Position numbers and translations under genes: made by a program
Shown here: positions 49,061 through 60,310 of the stretch, piece by piece
Position numbering within the stretch: the stretch's first letter is position 1
Layout of the letters: every line of letters begins with the position of its first letter
The notes under the pieces: model-generated
What the model was told of the DNA's origin: nothing
The model's database searches: none
What the model saw: only the letters and a program-made list of their open reading frames with translations
Origin: Ilyonectria destructans
Taxonomy: Eukaryota > Ascomycota > Sordariomycetes > Hypocreales > Nectriaceae
Assembly (NCBI GenBank): GCA_020740775.1
Contig: JAHEWK010000008.1
Span: 1,054,001-1,118,000 of the forward strand
DNA: 64,000 bases
Reading direction: 5' to 3'

Positions 49061-51087
49061 CAAGCGACAAATCATCATCTTGGTTTCCTACTACGGCGCA
49101 ACCGGTCATATTGAACATACACAGAGCAATCTGTATACAGGGAAGGGGGAAGAAGAAAACTCAAAAAGTTACGGCGATACAGACCAACATTTTCACGAAG
49201 ACAAAGACTCAAGGTCTCTCTGGAGGAGTTTGTATTCTCGCAGGTTACACTGGATCTTGGACTGTACATGGGGCGATATTTCTTTTGGTTTGCTTGCGAA
49301 TTGTTTGGCTGGATGAGTTGGAAGACGGCTGCAAGTTTGTGCGTGCGTGCGTGCGATTGTTATCTTGTTGGGATAATGATAATGAATGACCATCATGAGT
49401 GATGACTGAGGAATCTTTGTATTCTGAGTCTGAATTCGAAATATCGAGAAAACATGCCAAATCAAAACTACGGGTTTAGAGTGGATTTAAGATGTGATGT
49501 TTCTGGAAATGTGACTGCCGTCCACTTTGCGGGCTGTGTGCTTAGATTACTTGCATATGGGTGAGATGGATCATAATCATGATGATGGGCATGATCACGA
49601 ATCCTGTCCCCACGGCGGGCCGTGTGTCGTGTTACCATGATGTGCCCGGGCCTTCAATCCACTGCTGTCTCAAGAACAAGGGCAGCGGGCGGACAGAACT
49701 TGGGGATGGGACGGGCAACAGTGGACAGCCATTCCTCCCCCACAGCCCACTGCGTCATTTCGAAACAACTCAGCAATATAGGACAAAGGGAAATGATGAT
49801 CTGGTCTGGAACACATCTCACTTCTAGATTCAAACTAGATGAAGCCAGACAAGACGGAACGGCGCCTCCACTCAACATAAAACCGACCGTTACCAGGGCA
49901 GCCGGGGTTTCTGAAGCGTGGCTGTGGGTGGCTCGGGGCCGTGGAGATCCCGTCCGTTGGGATCGATGGTCGATGGCCGAAGGGGGATGCGGGAGAGTGG
50001 AGAGTGGATGCGAGTGCGACGACCAGCTTCTTTTCTTAACTAGCGGGGAGCAGGGAACTCGCTGGAAGCACGGTAGGCGGTGTGGTCGCACTGGGAGACC
50101 GAGGGCAAAATGGACCCTAGAGGCTACTGCATGCAGCTGCGCGTCGACGATGCGGGCGGATGGAGATGGCGGCGGTTGAGAGAGGGCGAGGGAAATTGAC
50201 CATTGTTAATAATTGCGCCGGCCCCGATGGCCCGTCTGCGAGTCCGGAACGTGGTGCTGTAGCAAAATGTGCCGTCGTCAAGGGCGACATCTCCATCACC
50301 AACTCAAAAGCTGGTTTCGTGTCTGCTTGATTCAGGTGGCGGTCCCACCAAAACGGAAACGGCCTGGTCTGGATGTCGCGCTGCTTTTTTTCTGCATAAG
50401 CCGCCCACCCATTTGAGCCGATTCCCACAACAGAGGTCAGCTTAATTCGGCATAGAAAAAGAAATATCCTGGGCTGTTCATGACTACGAGTGGTGTGACC
50501 CCCGATGTCACCGGATCAGCTGAGGGGCCGGCCCGGAGGTTTACGGACTCTGCCGGAGCTGTTCCGTAAATATGCGCCGAAGCACACATGCCGTTGCGTC
50601 GACAGATTTGTGACAAGGCAGGAATGAGGATGGATTCCTATTAATCCGACTCTTATGCATGTGAAGCAGGCCTAGCATAGACTTCGGCGTCGGACCAATA
50701 AAGAAGGGTGCTTTGTAAGTTTGCAGAGTCGCTGATGGTGGCTTTATAGGCGGATGCGAGTGCGAAGCCACACACGTGCGAATGCGCCCTCACAAGACCG
50801 AAGCTGACGCGCCCCTCGCATTCTGTTTCGCATAGTGAGCAAACCAGGGAGGACTGTTCGACGAATGTTCAGAAATACGTGACAAAGTTGAAATGTGTAG
50901 GCAGCTATTGGTTTAAGTGAATTGATTATGTCTAAATAAAAGCCGCCAAGGTGCCACCACCTCCAACCCAGCTCCCTTAACCATCACCAAGACCATCGCC
51001 TCTAGCACCTGGTATCCATCACCGAGTACCTAATCACCATTTACCCAATAGCCTGAATCTCGGCATTGCAGACTTGGATCAGCCAAG
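49061..51087. other. Intergenic, no gene seen
   Basis: 2.0 kb. A pair of overlapping frames at 49,622-50,179 (plus) and 49,654-50,091 (minus) look like shadows of GC-rich non-coding DNA. Confidence 0.5.
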
Positions 51088-52009
51088 ATGAACCATCCCC
51101 AGTTCCGTCCCAAGTTGGCCTTCACCAACAAGCCACTCGACTTTTTACCCAAGGCTAAGACCTCTGTAAGTCCAAGTCTCGCAAAACCCAAAGAGCCCTG
51201 TTTTTGCTGACGGTCGTGATTAGGCCATTTTCAAGGATGCCTTTAAATTCCACACCATCATCCTCATCGGTGCCATCATCCAAATTCCTCTCTGCGCCAT
51301 CTTGCCCATTCGCTATGCCGTCATCCCTGCTCTGGCTCTCCTACTCAACTCTATTATCACCACTGTTTCTCAGGCTCGCAAGCGGGGGTTTAATAATTAT
51401 ATGAACCACATTGTCACCGGTCGCTCTAGCGCGCAGGTTCCCTCCACATCCACCGCATCCCTCGGCCACTTCAGTTCACAGCCAGCTGAGGCGCCCATCG
51501 TCGTCTTCAATATCGGCTCCCAATTCAACCACCCGCTCGGCCCTCTCGCCCCGGGAGTCAAGGACCTCGGTAAACGCTTCTTAGCCTTGAAACGGGATCT
51601 ATTAAATCGCCGCGAGGAATTTGGTCTGCTAGGTGTATCGTCATTCATAGGCAACGAGGAAGCGAGCAACAACACCAATATGCTCACCTGCTTCTTTCGC
51701 GACGTCGAGAGTTTGCATCGCTTTGCGCACGAGCCGATGCATCGAGAGACCTTGGACTGGTTTGACTCGAAGAAATATCCACACATTGGCGTCTTCCACG
51801 AAACCTTCTGTGTACCGGCTAAAAGTTATGAGACGGTGTACCTCAACTGTCGTCCAGTCTTGCTGGGTCGAGCAGCAGTCGAGATGTCAAGCCAAAAGGC
51901 CGAGCCAGAGTGGGCGAATTGCCTGGTGAGTGCGGATACCCCGCTGTTGAAGACACAGTATTCGAGGTTGTCACGTTACGAGACCGGGAAACCTAAAGAG
52001 AATGAGTGA
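51088..52009 (+). CDS. af470-like monooxygenase family protein (DUF4188)
   Basis: Predicted 287-residue protein from exons 51088-51165 and 51224-52009. Near the N-terminus two adjacent hydrophobic segments (about 34-50 and 53-70: IILIGAIIQIPLCAIL and YAVIPALALLLNSII) probably anchor it in a membrane. The rest matches the family once called DUF4188, named after the fumagillin-cluster monooxygenase af470: IVVFNIGSQFNHPLG, LLGVSSFIGNEEASNNT, MLTCFFRDVESLHRFAHEPMHRE, GVFHETFCVPAKSYETVY and the terminal PLLKTQYSR. These proteins have a dimeric alpha/beta-barrel-like fold and some modify terpenoid products. No cluster partners flank it here, so the substrate is unknown. Confidence 0.85.
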
Positions 52010-52522
52010 AAAATACGGGTTGGATGTTGGATGGCGGTGCTCTTTTCTTGTTATCGGGTGAATGCTTTGATGACCTTTGGCATAACCTAGACGAATGTGG
52101 CGATGCGTTGGGAGCATTGGCCTCGCCGGTTGTAATTGGTATCTGTGCCATCAAATATAGCGTGCTAGGGGGCAACTGGAGTTTAACATTTTGGGGCAAA
52201 CGGCTGGGTGACGGAACAGATATGAAGTCATGGCGTTAAAGGGGAAAGAAAGGGTGGCGATAGAAGACTTTCTGTTGCGATGGCATGGGACTATGGAGTA
52301 CTCTGTAAGAAATCGTAAAATACAAAAGCCGGGGCTCCAAAACAAACGTTCAGTGATATGACTTCATGCTTGGATTATTTGATAAGGAATAATAAGAGAA
52401 CATCGGCTCACCAAGTTTAATGAACAAACATTTGATGGGCAAGACATAAAAATTGGTCATTCTGTGGAAGCGTTAAATCTGTGCTAAATATCTAGTGTTG
52501 TTGTAATGGCCAAGCATGGCCT
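52010..52522. other. Convergent 3' region
   Basis: 513 bp between the af470-like gene (plus) and the next gene (minus). No gene seen. Confidence 0.5.
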
Positions 52523-54007
52523 TTATTCACTTTGCCAAAACTTACTGATCAGGTCAGCTGGCAACGGCACCCTTCGCGTCTTCGCATCAGACACCCTCAG
52601 CTCGCGATTATTCTTCCCGTACATTCCTTGAATCGACTTGGCGCCAGTCCGTTTCTCCTGGTAAACTGCACTGCATGTCTTGTGCGCCGAATTCTTCACC
52701 TGCTCTCCCAACAAATATATGAGCGTCACCGTCTTGCCTAAATTGGCTTTGTTGTTCTGCTCCCAAACCCGAATCTCGTCACTCACCACCTTGAACTGAG
52801 TTCTGTAAAATGCTCGTGGTTCAGATCGCTCATGGAAACCCAGAATGATGTAATATTGTCGAGTAAGCCAAAGCTGCTGTAAAAAACGTTCGGGAATCTT
52901 TGGGGACACAATTGTCTTGATCTCAGCGGTCATTGAGTGCGGGATAGGAGAACCGTGGGGGATGACATGAAACCCCGCATCCACCAAGGCTTCATTCTTC
53001 GTCTTCGACGCCTTGGCGCCAGCAAGATTATTGATTTTCCTCGCCGCCCCTCCTCGGGTTTCTTGGAACTCTCTAGGTCTGAAATAGGCGCCAGCACGAC
53101 CATGGATTTCCTCCCCCCCCCCTCCTCGGTCTTCTCCGAACTCTCCAGAATTGGGATAGGCGCACGATGCATCAACTTCGCATATAACAGCGCATTTCAA
53201 GGACCCCATGTTGTATCGAAGAAAGCGGTGGTGGGTACCAGTGTCGTTTGCGTGCGGTTGAGTAACAGCTCGCTCAAAGTCGTGACCAAGGCTCGGTGGT
53301 CTATTGATAGTACCGTCCAGATCAGGATCACAAGTTTCAATGAACAATGTGTTCTTAATCATGTAAAGTTTCAATCCAAAGTCCTCGAGTCGGTATGTCC
53401 CACTCGAAAAAGTTATCAGCTTCGCCAATGTACCACGGTTGGTGACAAGGTCGATGTCGTCAAAGGTGTATTTGGGCCTCATGCTCTCCAGCGCTCGAAA
53501 GGAAGCCTCAAACAAATATTTCGGTGCCGCAAATCTCCATTTTCCGACGGTGCCTTCCTTGGTTTCAAGCGAGGTGACTGTTGGTGTATATTCGGGGAGT
53601 TCGCCTATCGCGGTCAGGATCCAAAGCGCATTTATCCTCAGAGGCAATAATTACCTGGAACGTGGATTGCGGGGATTATTCCTTTAACCCAAGTGTAACT
53701 GCACAGGAAGTCGTATTCACCCTGGACAGCCCATTCAGCTGGATAGAGCGAACCATTGCCCAAGGTAAATGTTCGTCCCTCGTCGCCCTCAGATAGGTTC
53801 GCTTTGTCGTCCTTTGTTGTATTTCGAGACGCATCTGGCTTCTTAAGGGAAAAGATTAGCGGTCTGGGTAAAAAATCTAGGGAGTCGAGAACAGCAATTG
53901 CTGCTCACCTGATTCTGACGTTTGTTTTTAACTTGGCGTCGGGCAGAGCGAGAAGATCTTTTCTGTTTCGCCACTGGGGCCGTCGATGGTACTTCTTTCT
54001 GCAACAT
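52523..54007 (-). CDS. Fungal protein often mislabelled geranylgeranyl pyrophosphate synthetase
   Basis: Predicted 455-residue protein from exons 54007-53909, 53841-53655 and 53604-52523. The basic N-terminus (KQKRSSRSARRQVKNKR) is followed by the conserved start EYDFLCSYTWVKGIIPAIHVPG, then DDIDLVTNRGTLAKLI, GNTLF-like KNTLFIETCD, GHDFERAVTQ, LRYNMGSLKCAVICEVDA and later AEIKTIV and YYIILGFHERSE. These blocks match a fungal family whose database name is geranylgeranyl pyrophosphate synthetase; no prenyl-transferase aspartate motif is present, so that name is not supported. Some similarity to decapping/RNA-binding folds has been considered for this family, but I cannot confirm it. A 23-24-residue tandem duplication with a run of eight or more C lies at 53033-53168. 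Confidence 0.8.
53033..53168 (-). repeat. In-gene tandem duplication of about 71 bp
   Basis: Units 53033-53103 and 53104-53168 share GATTT-CCTC, CCCCTCCTCGG, TTCT-GGAACTCTC and ATAGGCG. In the gene frame they encode EFGEDRGGGGEEIHGRA and EFQETRGGAARKINNLA. Confidence 0.75.
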
Positions 54008-54060
54008 GATGTCGTAAGGATTTGAAAAGAATTATTCAGCTGACTTTTGCAGGTTGGGAT

Positions 54061-54104
54061 GGTGTTTAAGCAGTGTTGTGGTGGTGTTTAAGCAGTGTTG
54101 TAAT
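54061..54104. repeat. Tandem duplicated 22-mer upstream of the 52523-54007 gene
   Basis: GGTGTTTAAGCAGTGTTGT occurs twice in a row with a 22-bp period, 54 bp upstream of the ATG at 54007 on the minus strand. Confidence 0.85.
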
Positions 54105-56249
54105 GTCGAGAGAAGTCAGGGGACAAGGTCAAAAAGTACATCCGGCTCGCGGCTGTTGGCTGCTTACAAGGCCTAATTCGCCACTACTCAAGTGCATACG
54201 AAAGCCTCAGATGGGCTGTGAGGGCGTGAGTGCCTAGCTGCAGGCGACGTGCGAAGCACTTGGCTGGTTGCGACCCACTGCAATGCACTTTCGTTTGGGT
54301 GGGAGACTCTCATCATAGTGAGGCTGTACAGCGGCCTACAGGTCATTTCCCAATCGTTTGAATTGCGATACCGGGAAATGCTCCGCCATAGGTTGAACTA
54401 TGGGCTTTCCTAAGCCTGAGGGTGTGGGCACCGACGTAGGGCAGTGACCATTTGTACTTCAAGGGAACGGATGGCCTGGACATGTCTCTTTTTTCCACCA
54501 CCACCCCATCCCCAAACAGCACGCCAATACTCTCAAGCCCCAAGGTTCACCTATCTGCAGAGTAGAGCTGTTCTGCGTGCAACACTACCTGCGAGCAATA
54601 ATTTGTTCAATCTAGCCATCCACCGAAAAAGAGAGTCACCAATGTTCCCATTTCATCGCGAGTCTCATCCCACAGCAACTTCCGAACTCGCACACCTTTG
54701 TTAAACTTGGAAAACTCGTATGACTCACTCATCTACGTTTCTTCTGCAACCGCCCGTGTGACTGTGATAAGCCAATCACCCACTCTCAAGGGCATACGGG
54801 ATGCCTCTTCAGGTGGCCTGCATCACCTTCACTGAGATGTGATGCCAAGGCACGCCGGCAGCACGTCAGACGTGCTTATGCCTATCATGTCTGGACAAAA
54901 TTTGTTGTTGATGAGCTTTTTTTCGCAGAGTCGCGCTTTGCCAGCTCAAGCTGGAAGAGCACGCATAGGAGCTTGCTCCCAGTCCTCGTAAACGCAGGGA
55001 TGCCTTCTGCCTCATAGAAGTGCTTCAGAAGTCTCTCGTCCGACTTGAGCGGTCACTCATCTTCCAGGGTCCCAGTATCTACTTGTGTGCACGGCTGCCG
55101 GTCCACGCTACATCATCGGGATCGCCCCCAGTGTCGGAATGAGGGCGAAGGTAAGGAGGACGCTGGGTAGAATCTTGGCCTAGGCATGCTTCTAGTGGCC
55201 GGTACTCTCAAATTATCGCGTCAGTGTACCGATTCCAACGTTCAACATCAGCAGATGGAGATCTTAAAGTTCGGCTTCCAATGCCGAAGCGAAATCTCCT
55301 CTAGCCTTGAGTAATTATCAGTGTAGAGTTTCATGTCCTTGATGGTGAAGTTTGGGTTAATCGACTTTACCTCCGGATCTGAGATAAGGAAATGCTGGAT
55401 GGTCTCTCCATTTGAGATGTTTCTCACTGCCAGGATCAGGCTCGGCACTTGAGGGTGGAAAGTCCAAGCCCAACAACGCCTTATGCAGCACCCGCCCCAC
55501 ATATTGATGCTACGGTGGCTGCTTGAAAATAATTATTCTCGTATGTTCTCGGGATTGGTTCTTCTGTTGGTCTCAGTGATTTATTCAGTCGCAAACGAGT
55601 GGCGATTGAACTTCGTCTAGGCCGTCCCTGATGTGAGCTTGGAGCAGGCATCGCCTCTCGATTGTTTACCTTCATCATGACCATAAATACTTCCTTCACT
55701 AGCCATAACGTGGATCTATGATTTCCACACCGATTCAACTAGTTGGCCTAATTTCTTAGGGCAATTTGACATGAGGCTCTGGTAGCGACAGCTCTGACTA
55801 CGAGTCTCGAAGCCAGACTCCACTTATAAGCACCAGAACTGCTTAAGCATTCCGCAAGCCCGACCGTCAAATAGCTCGATACTGCGTCTTGGTCACGCTG
55901 CAGACATGGAGTAGCACAACGAGGCAACTTGAAGTAATGAATCCGAAGTATGAGCGCTCTATCGGCAGGGAAAACTACAGAGGCTGTATTAAATATCTAT
56001 TATGCTTTTTCTGACATTGGTCAGTTGCTAAACCTGGATCGCCCTATACCTTCTCGAACCTTAATAATAGGCCGAGACGAACATAAAAAGGATAAACACG
56101 TACTGTGGAGATGGAATCTGGCGATTTTATCTACAGCAATATCATTTCTGTATTTCCAACCTTAGATATCACCCCAGACCGACAGACCTTTGGCAAAGAG
56201 GTCAAGCCAGACAGGCGAAAAAGAAGGGAAATTGGTACCATGTAAAAAT

Positions 56250-56349
56250 CCCCAGACCCAGGATTCAAACTTGGCTCTCTGCTCCCTTTCGGGCATAGCG
56301 TTGAGGCGCTACGTGTCAGCTAAGTGTGTTCCCACTACACCAATCTGGA
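56250..56349 (-). tRNA. tRNA-like element or tRNA pseudogene with Pol III signals
   Basis: Read on the minus strand, a 7-bp acceptor-type stem pairs TCCAGAT with GTCTGGG (two G-T pairs). An A-box-like TGGTGTAGTGG, a 4-bp D stem GTGT/ACAC, a B-box-like GTTTGAATCC within a T arm (CCAAG/CCTGG, one mismatch) and a CCC-GAAA-GGG hairpin in variable-arm position follow. A T5 tract sits a few bases after the 3' end, as for RNA polymerase III stop sites. The middle (about 49 nt between D arm and T arm) is too long for a plain tRNA and no clean anticodon arm forms; the pairs TAGCG/CGCTA are possible. It could be an intron-bearing or decayed tRNA, or the head of a tRNA-derived SINE. Confidence 0.45.
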
Positions 56350-57501
56350 CTTGGTAATATGGAGACATACGCTTTACTATAAGTAGCTAGCGCGCGGTGT
56401 TGCAGCGGATACGTACCGCGACTGCTTACAGCTCAGGCTGAAGGCAGCTAGGAAGTCCAATACCGCAACAAACGTCTCAGGATAATAAAGAAACTGCTGC
56501 GGAATTTTTAAGAGGGCATGAAGAAAGAACGAATCAAGTCCGTGATGGAGAGGTGCATTGCATAATATACTCTGGACTGGTTGGCCGGCGTAGTTCCATC
56601 GGATCTAGCATCAGAAAAGACTTTCCGTGTGGAACCGGGACAGCACCTTAAGGTGACACATGAAGAGTATATGATTTGTGATGAAGTTGTTTTAGAATAT
56701 TCCCTTCAAAACAACAAGTGGGGGTGGTTCAGAGTTAGCCCGATACAGGACATCGAATATCGAACATGATGGCGATGCTTTCAGCTCAATGATAATGGAG
56801 GAGAGGTTCAAAGAGATCATATCGTCTTTGGTGATATCACATGGAAACATCTTGTCGTAAGAAGAACAAGTTGTCGCCTCAAGGTACGACGGAAAATTCC
56901 AATCTATTTGTAGCTTTCCTTTGCACACTCGAGTATTTCGGGACATGTTCCTCAGAGCGAATCGCATCCAGTCATTTGATGGAGCATTCAGATCTGGGAT
57001 TAATTTAGCTGTTTTCTATCCTAAGATTGATCCAAGTAGTAGAAAATGCATCTGGGCGATGTTTCTTATGCGACCCGGAATCAACGTTGAGGCCGAGACG
57101 CTTAGTGACACGTTCCTTGATAAAGTCGTGAATCGAGGCCTTGATGGGTACCAATAAAGAGTACTCTTCCCATCGCGCACATTTTCGCATTTAAGAAGAA
57201 CTGAAGTGTGGGTCAGGAATCAGGAACATCTGGATGTGGCTCTGTGTGCGATGGCTACATTTGACATGGACTTCATTAGTAGTCACTCTGATGGAGAAGG
57301 ATGTAATCATCGTCTCTTGAAGAGGCAGAGAACTTGATCAAAATTGTGCGACGTAAGGGTATATATTCTTCTACGTAAAGAACAAGGCCATGGTAATTTA
57401 TGCGAATGCGATACTTTTGATCTCGACCGATTGCAATCGAGAATGGACACAAATTATTGAATAACGGTGATCCTCCAGGACGATATACATCGCTTCGCAG
57501 A

Positions 57502-59488
57502 TTATATGGTGATGTAGTAATACCTCGTCGCGATGTCGTACTCCAATAACACCTCGGTATTCATCCACTGCTCCTCCACGACAATCTGGCGCCATAGATG
57601 CACATCATACGCCTCGGCCATGACAGCTGGGGTCACTATGGCGCAGAGGTAGCTAGCCCCCTTGGATCCTGCCTCTTCCCCCTTGTCACTTTGCCCTGGG
57701 TTGACTTGGTTTCCGAGGACGTCTCTGACTCCATCGCCAACTGCCGGGGCCGGACAGAGAATGACAACCATGTTCATTCCAGCCAGAGCCATCGGGAACT
57801 TAGGCGGTGGCGTCCAGCTGACGGCCATACCGGGGCGGATGCGCTCTTTGAACGGCACCGAAAGTGTTTTGGGGTCGGGGTCTTGACTCGATGATCTCGA
57901 CAGCAGGTCCATGGTGTCTGATTCAGGCGCACTCGCGGCCTTGGCAGGAGCGTGCTGGGAGTCGATGTGCATTTGCCAGAACTTGGACCAGAAGGCCTTG
58001 GTTTGTTCGGGGGTTGCGCCGGGAGTCTTCAGGCATCGACTCTCAAACTCCGGAGCTGGGAGGCGGAGGAGCTGGGTGCCTGACTCGGTTGGGGCGAGGA
58101 TAGCGGCATCGATGGGAGGCGTCCCAGACTGGAGAGCTGAAGGTTAGTCTTCACTTACACGGTATGTAAGGGGAAATTGCGGTTCTTTCTCACATTTTCT
58201 TTCACCCATTCCCTCAATCGCTCGTTTGACCACGTCATAGGTAACTTAGGATCATAGCGCAAGGGCTTCGCCTTGGGCACCAGAACGCGCAACGTCTCTG
58301 CGTACCGTAGAGTGTTCTTACTGGGGCCGACATCTGCAAGACAGGGGTTTACACAAGCAACAACAACGGTCTTGCATGGACGCAAGGCCGCGGGATCGAA
58401 GACATGCTTGAGAACCTTGGTCAGGGCGCTCTGGCGGAAAGGCACATGAGGCTTGCGCTTAGAGTTAGAACCGGCGAGGGCATCGGCCTCAGCTTTTCCA
58501 CGGATACAGTCTTTGAGTACGGATAGACTGGTATTGATCTCGCGCGTCTCTTTCATGCGCTGGGCACCGTGAGCAGCGGAATCACGCGCTGCTTCAGAGC
58601 CGGCAAGATCAATGAGGTATAGCACACCATCCTCGGCCTCGGGCACGGCCAGGTTTTGTATGCGAATACGGCAGATGGCGTGGGAGCGCGAGGAGGCGTC
58701 GTTCTTGACGGTGGACTCAGTACGACGGAAGGCAGTGGCAGTATCGATGAGGGTGAGCATCTCGGCAGCGGTGGTGACTTGGTGCTCCAGTGCACCTGTA
58801 AGCTGCGTGATGCCGAAAGAGTCTTCGAGAATAGACACAGGGCGACGGGTGTTGAGAAGATCTAGCACTGGATCAGTAACTCCGTCAACGGGGTTTGGAT
58901 ACATTCGGGACTAACCGTGCGCTGCATTGCCTGCCAGTTCGATAATGGTGACATAGACATTGTGTTGGCCTTCAAGGCCGCCACTCAGCATCTCCTCAGC
59001 TACTAGGCGCTCGAGGTGACTGATAGTGTACGTCTTCCCAGAGCCTGTCTGGCCGTAGGCAAACAGTGTGCCGATGCCACCGTTCCATGCCCAGGGCACC
59101 AAAGGTTTGACGACATCCTGGTAGATGCGCTCTGTTTTGCTGTCGGCGTCATAGATGTGGTCCACTTGAAAGTTGGCCGACTGAAGTTTCTATGTTAGTA
59201 GCTGCATCAACTTCCGGTTTCAGTTTCTCCCACCTTCAGTAGGGGCGGCCCGAGGGCCGATTGCCGGAGTTCATGGACATCCAAGATGCCGGGCTGTTCG
59301 GTGCGGGGGAATAAAGCCGGAGGTAGCTTCGCGGAGGACTCGTCATCGAGCAGGGGCCGGAGCCGGGTTGTGACAACCATGCCCGGAGCCGGGGCCGCCT
59401 CGGAAGCCGGCCGGCGGGACTTGGGAGGCTTGAAAGCCTTAACCAGCGACTGATATCGGTCGGCATGCTCGGCAATGAACTTTTCCAT
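57502..59488 (-). CDS. Kinesin motor protein, KIF2/KIF24-like
   Basis: Predicted 607-residue microtubule motor from exons 59488-59234, 59189-58916, 58861-58194 and 58128-57502. The motor domain begins near residue 35 (MVVTTRLRPLLDDES), with the P-loop GQTGSGKT at about 131-138, switch I SSRSH, switch II LIDLAGSE and the microtubule-binding segment HVPFRQSALTKVLKHVF. This is the layout of kinesin-13/KIF24-type motors that act on microtubule ends rather than walking. There is no long coiled coil. After the motor, WVKEN joins SGTPPIDAAILAPTESG and a C-terminal region of about 200 residues that is conserved in fungal members but of unknown role. The last splice (58193-58129) skips a closer AG at only 6 nt from the branch site; the acceptor choice at exon 2 (59189 or 59180) is also open. 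Confidence 0.88.
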
Positions 59489-60310
59489 CTTGGATGAGTT
59501 GTGGCGAGGTAGTTCTGAAGTTTAGTAGTAAGTGTTGTGCGGTTTAGAGCGACGTAGAGAAGTAGATTTTGTTAGTCTGCCACAATGTCCAATCCGACGT
59601 TGAAAGCGAATGCGATATCCCTCTTTATAACAGAAAGAAACGATCAATTTGCCAAGCAAAGCAAGCAGGAGACGACCGCTCTTGCCAAGACTTAATGGCG
59701 CTCCGATTTCTCCTTGCAGCTCGTAGGTCCTGCTGTTTCAGTTGCTGGTGCCATTACTATCGTGGTGCCTAATTCACGCCCGATACGGTTTACCAAGTTC
59801 AGCCCGTCGGCGGGGAAACAGGCCTCTTCAAGCCACCTCGCGTATTGAGGCCACAGGAAACTACTACCAATTAAGCCTCAACTACGAGAATTTCGGCTGC
59901 CTGGCGAATTTATCCTGGTTGGGAAATTGGCAAATGGGTCTGGTCTGTTAAGGCTCAAGCGATTATATGGGTGCCTGTCGATCCACGACCCGGCCGTGTT
60001 AGCTAGACAGAGTGCAAAACATGTGACAGTCCAAAGCTAGTCAAAATTCGTGTAAAATAGATACGTATTTAAACATGCCAGGTTAAAACACATGAGAAGT
60101 AAACTCTCAAGTAAACAAGGTCGATTTATGGAATACTGCAGAAAATATAGGGGTACGCAATTCAACAAGATAATTGACGACCAACATCGGGTCACGTGGT
60201 CAGTGGCACGTTGCTGCCTGGCTTTCTTGTGACTCCTACCGGGTACTTGAGATTTGTACATCATCTCGGAAGCTCCCTGTGTCACTCAATAAGTACAACA
60301 TCCTCGGAGA
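59489..60310. other. Divergent intergenic region
   Basis: 822 bp between the kinesin gene (minus) and the F-box-like gene (plus). No gene seen. Confidence 0.5.

Larger units (their letters stand above)
54008..57501. other. 3.5-kb gene-poor stretch
   Basis: No complete gene. A duplicated 22-mer and a tRNA-like element are listed separately. Several frames of 60-91 codons (55248-55502 and 55481-55738 minus; 56692-56967 and 57005-57190 minus; 56921-57157 plus) look partly protein-like but do not join into a consistent gene and match no family I know. They may be transposon or gene remnants. Confidence 0.5.

Noticed and set aside
49622..50179. 185-codon plus-strand frame
   Set aside because: No motif, overlapped antisense by a 145-codon frame, GC-rich non-coding appearance.
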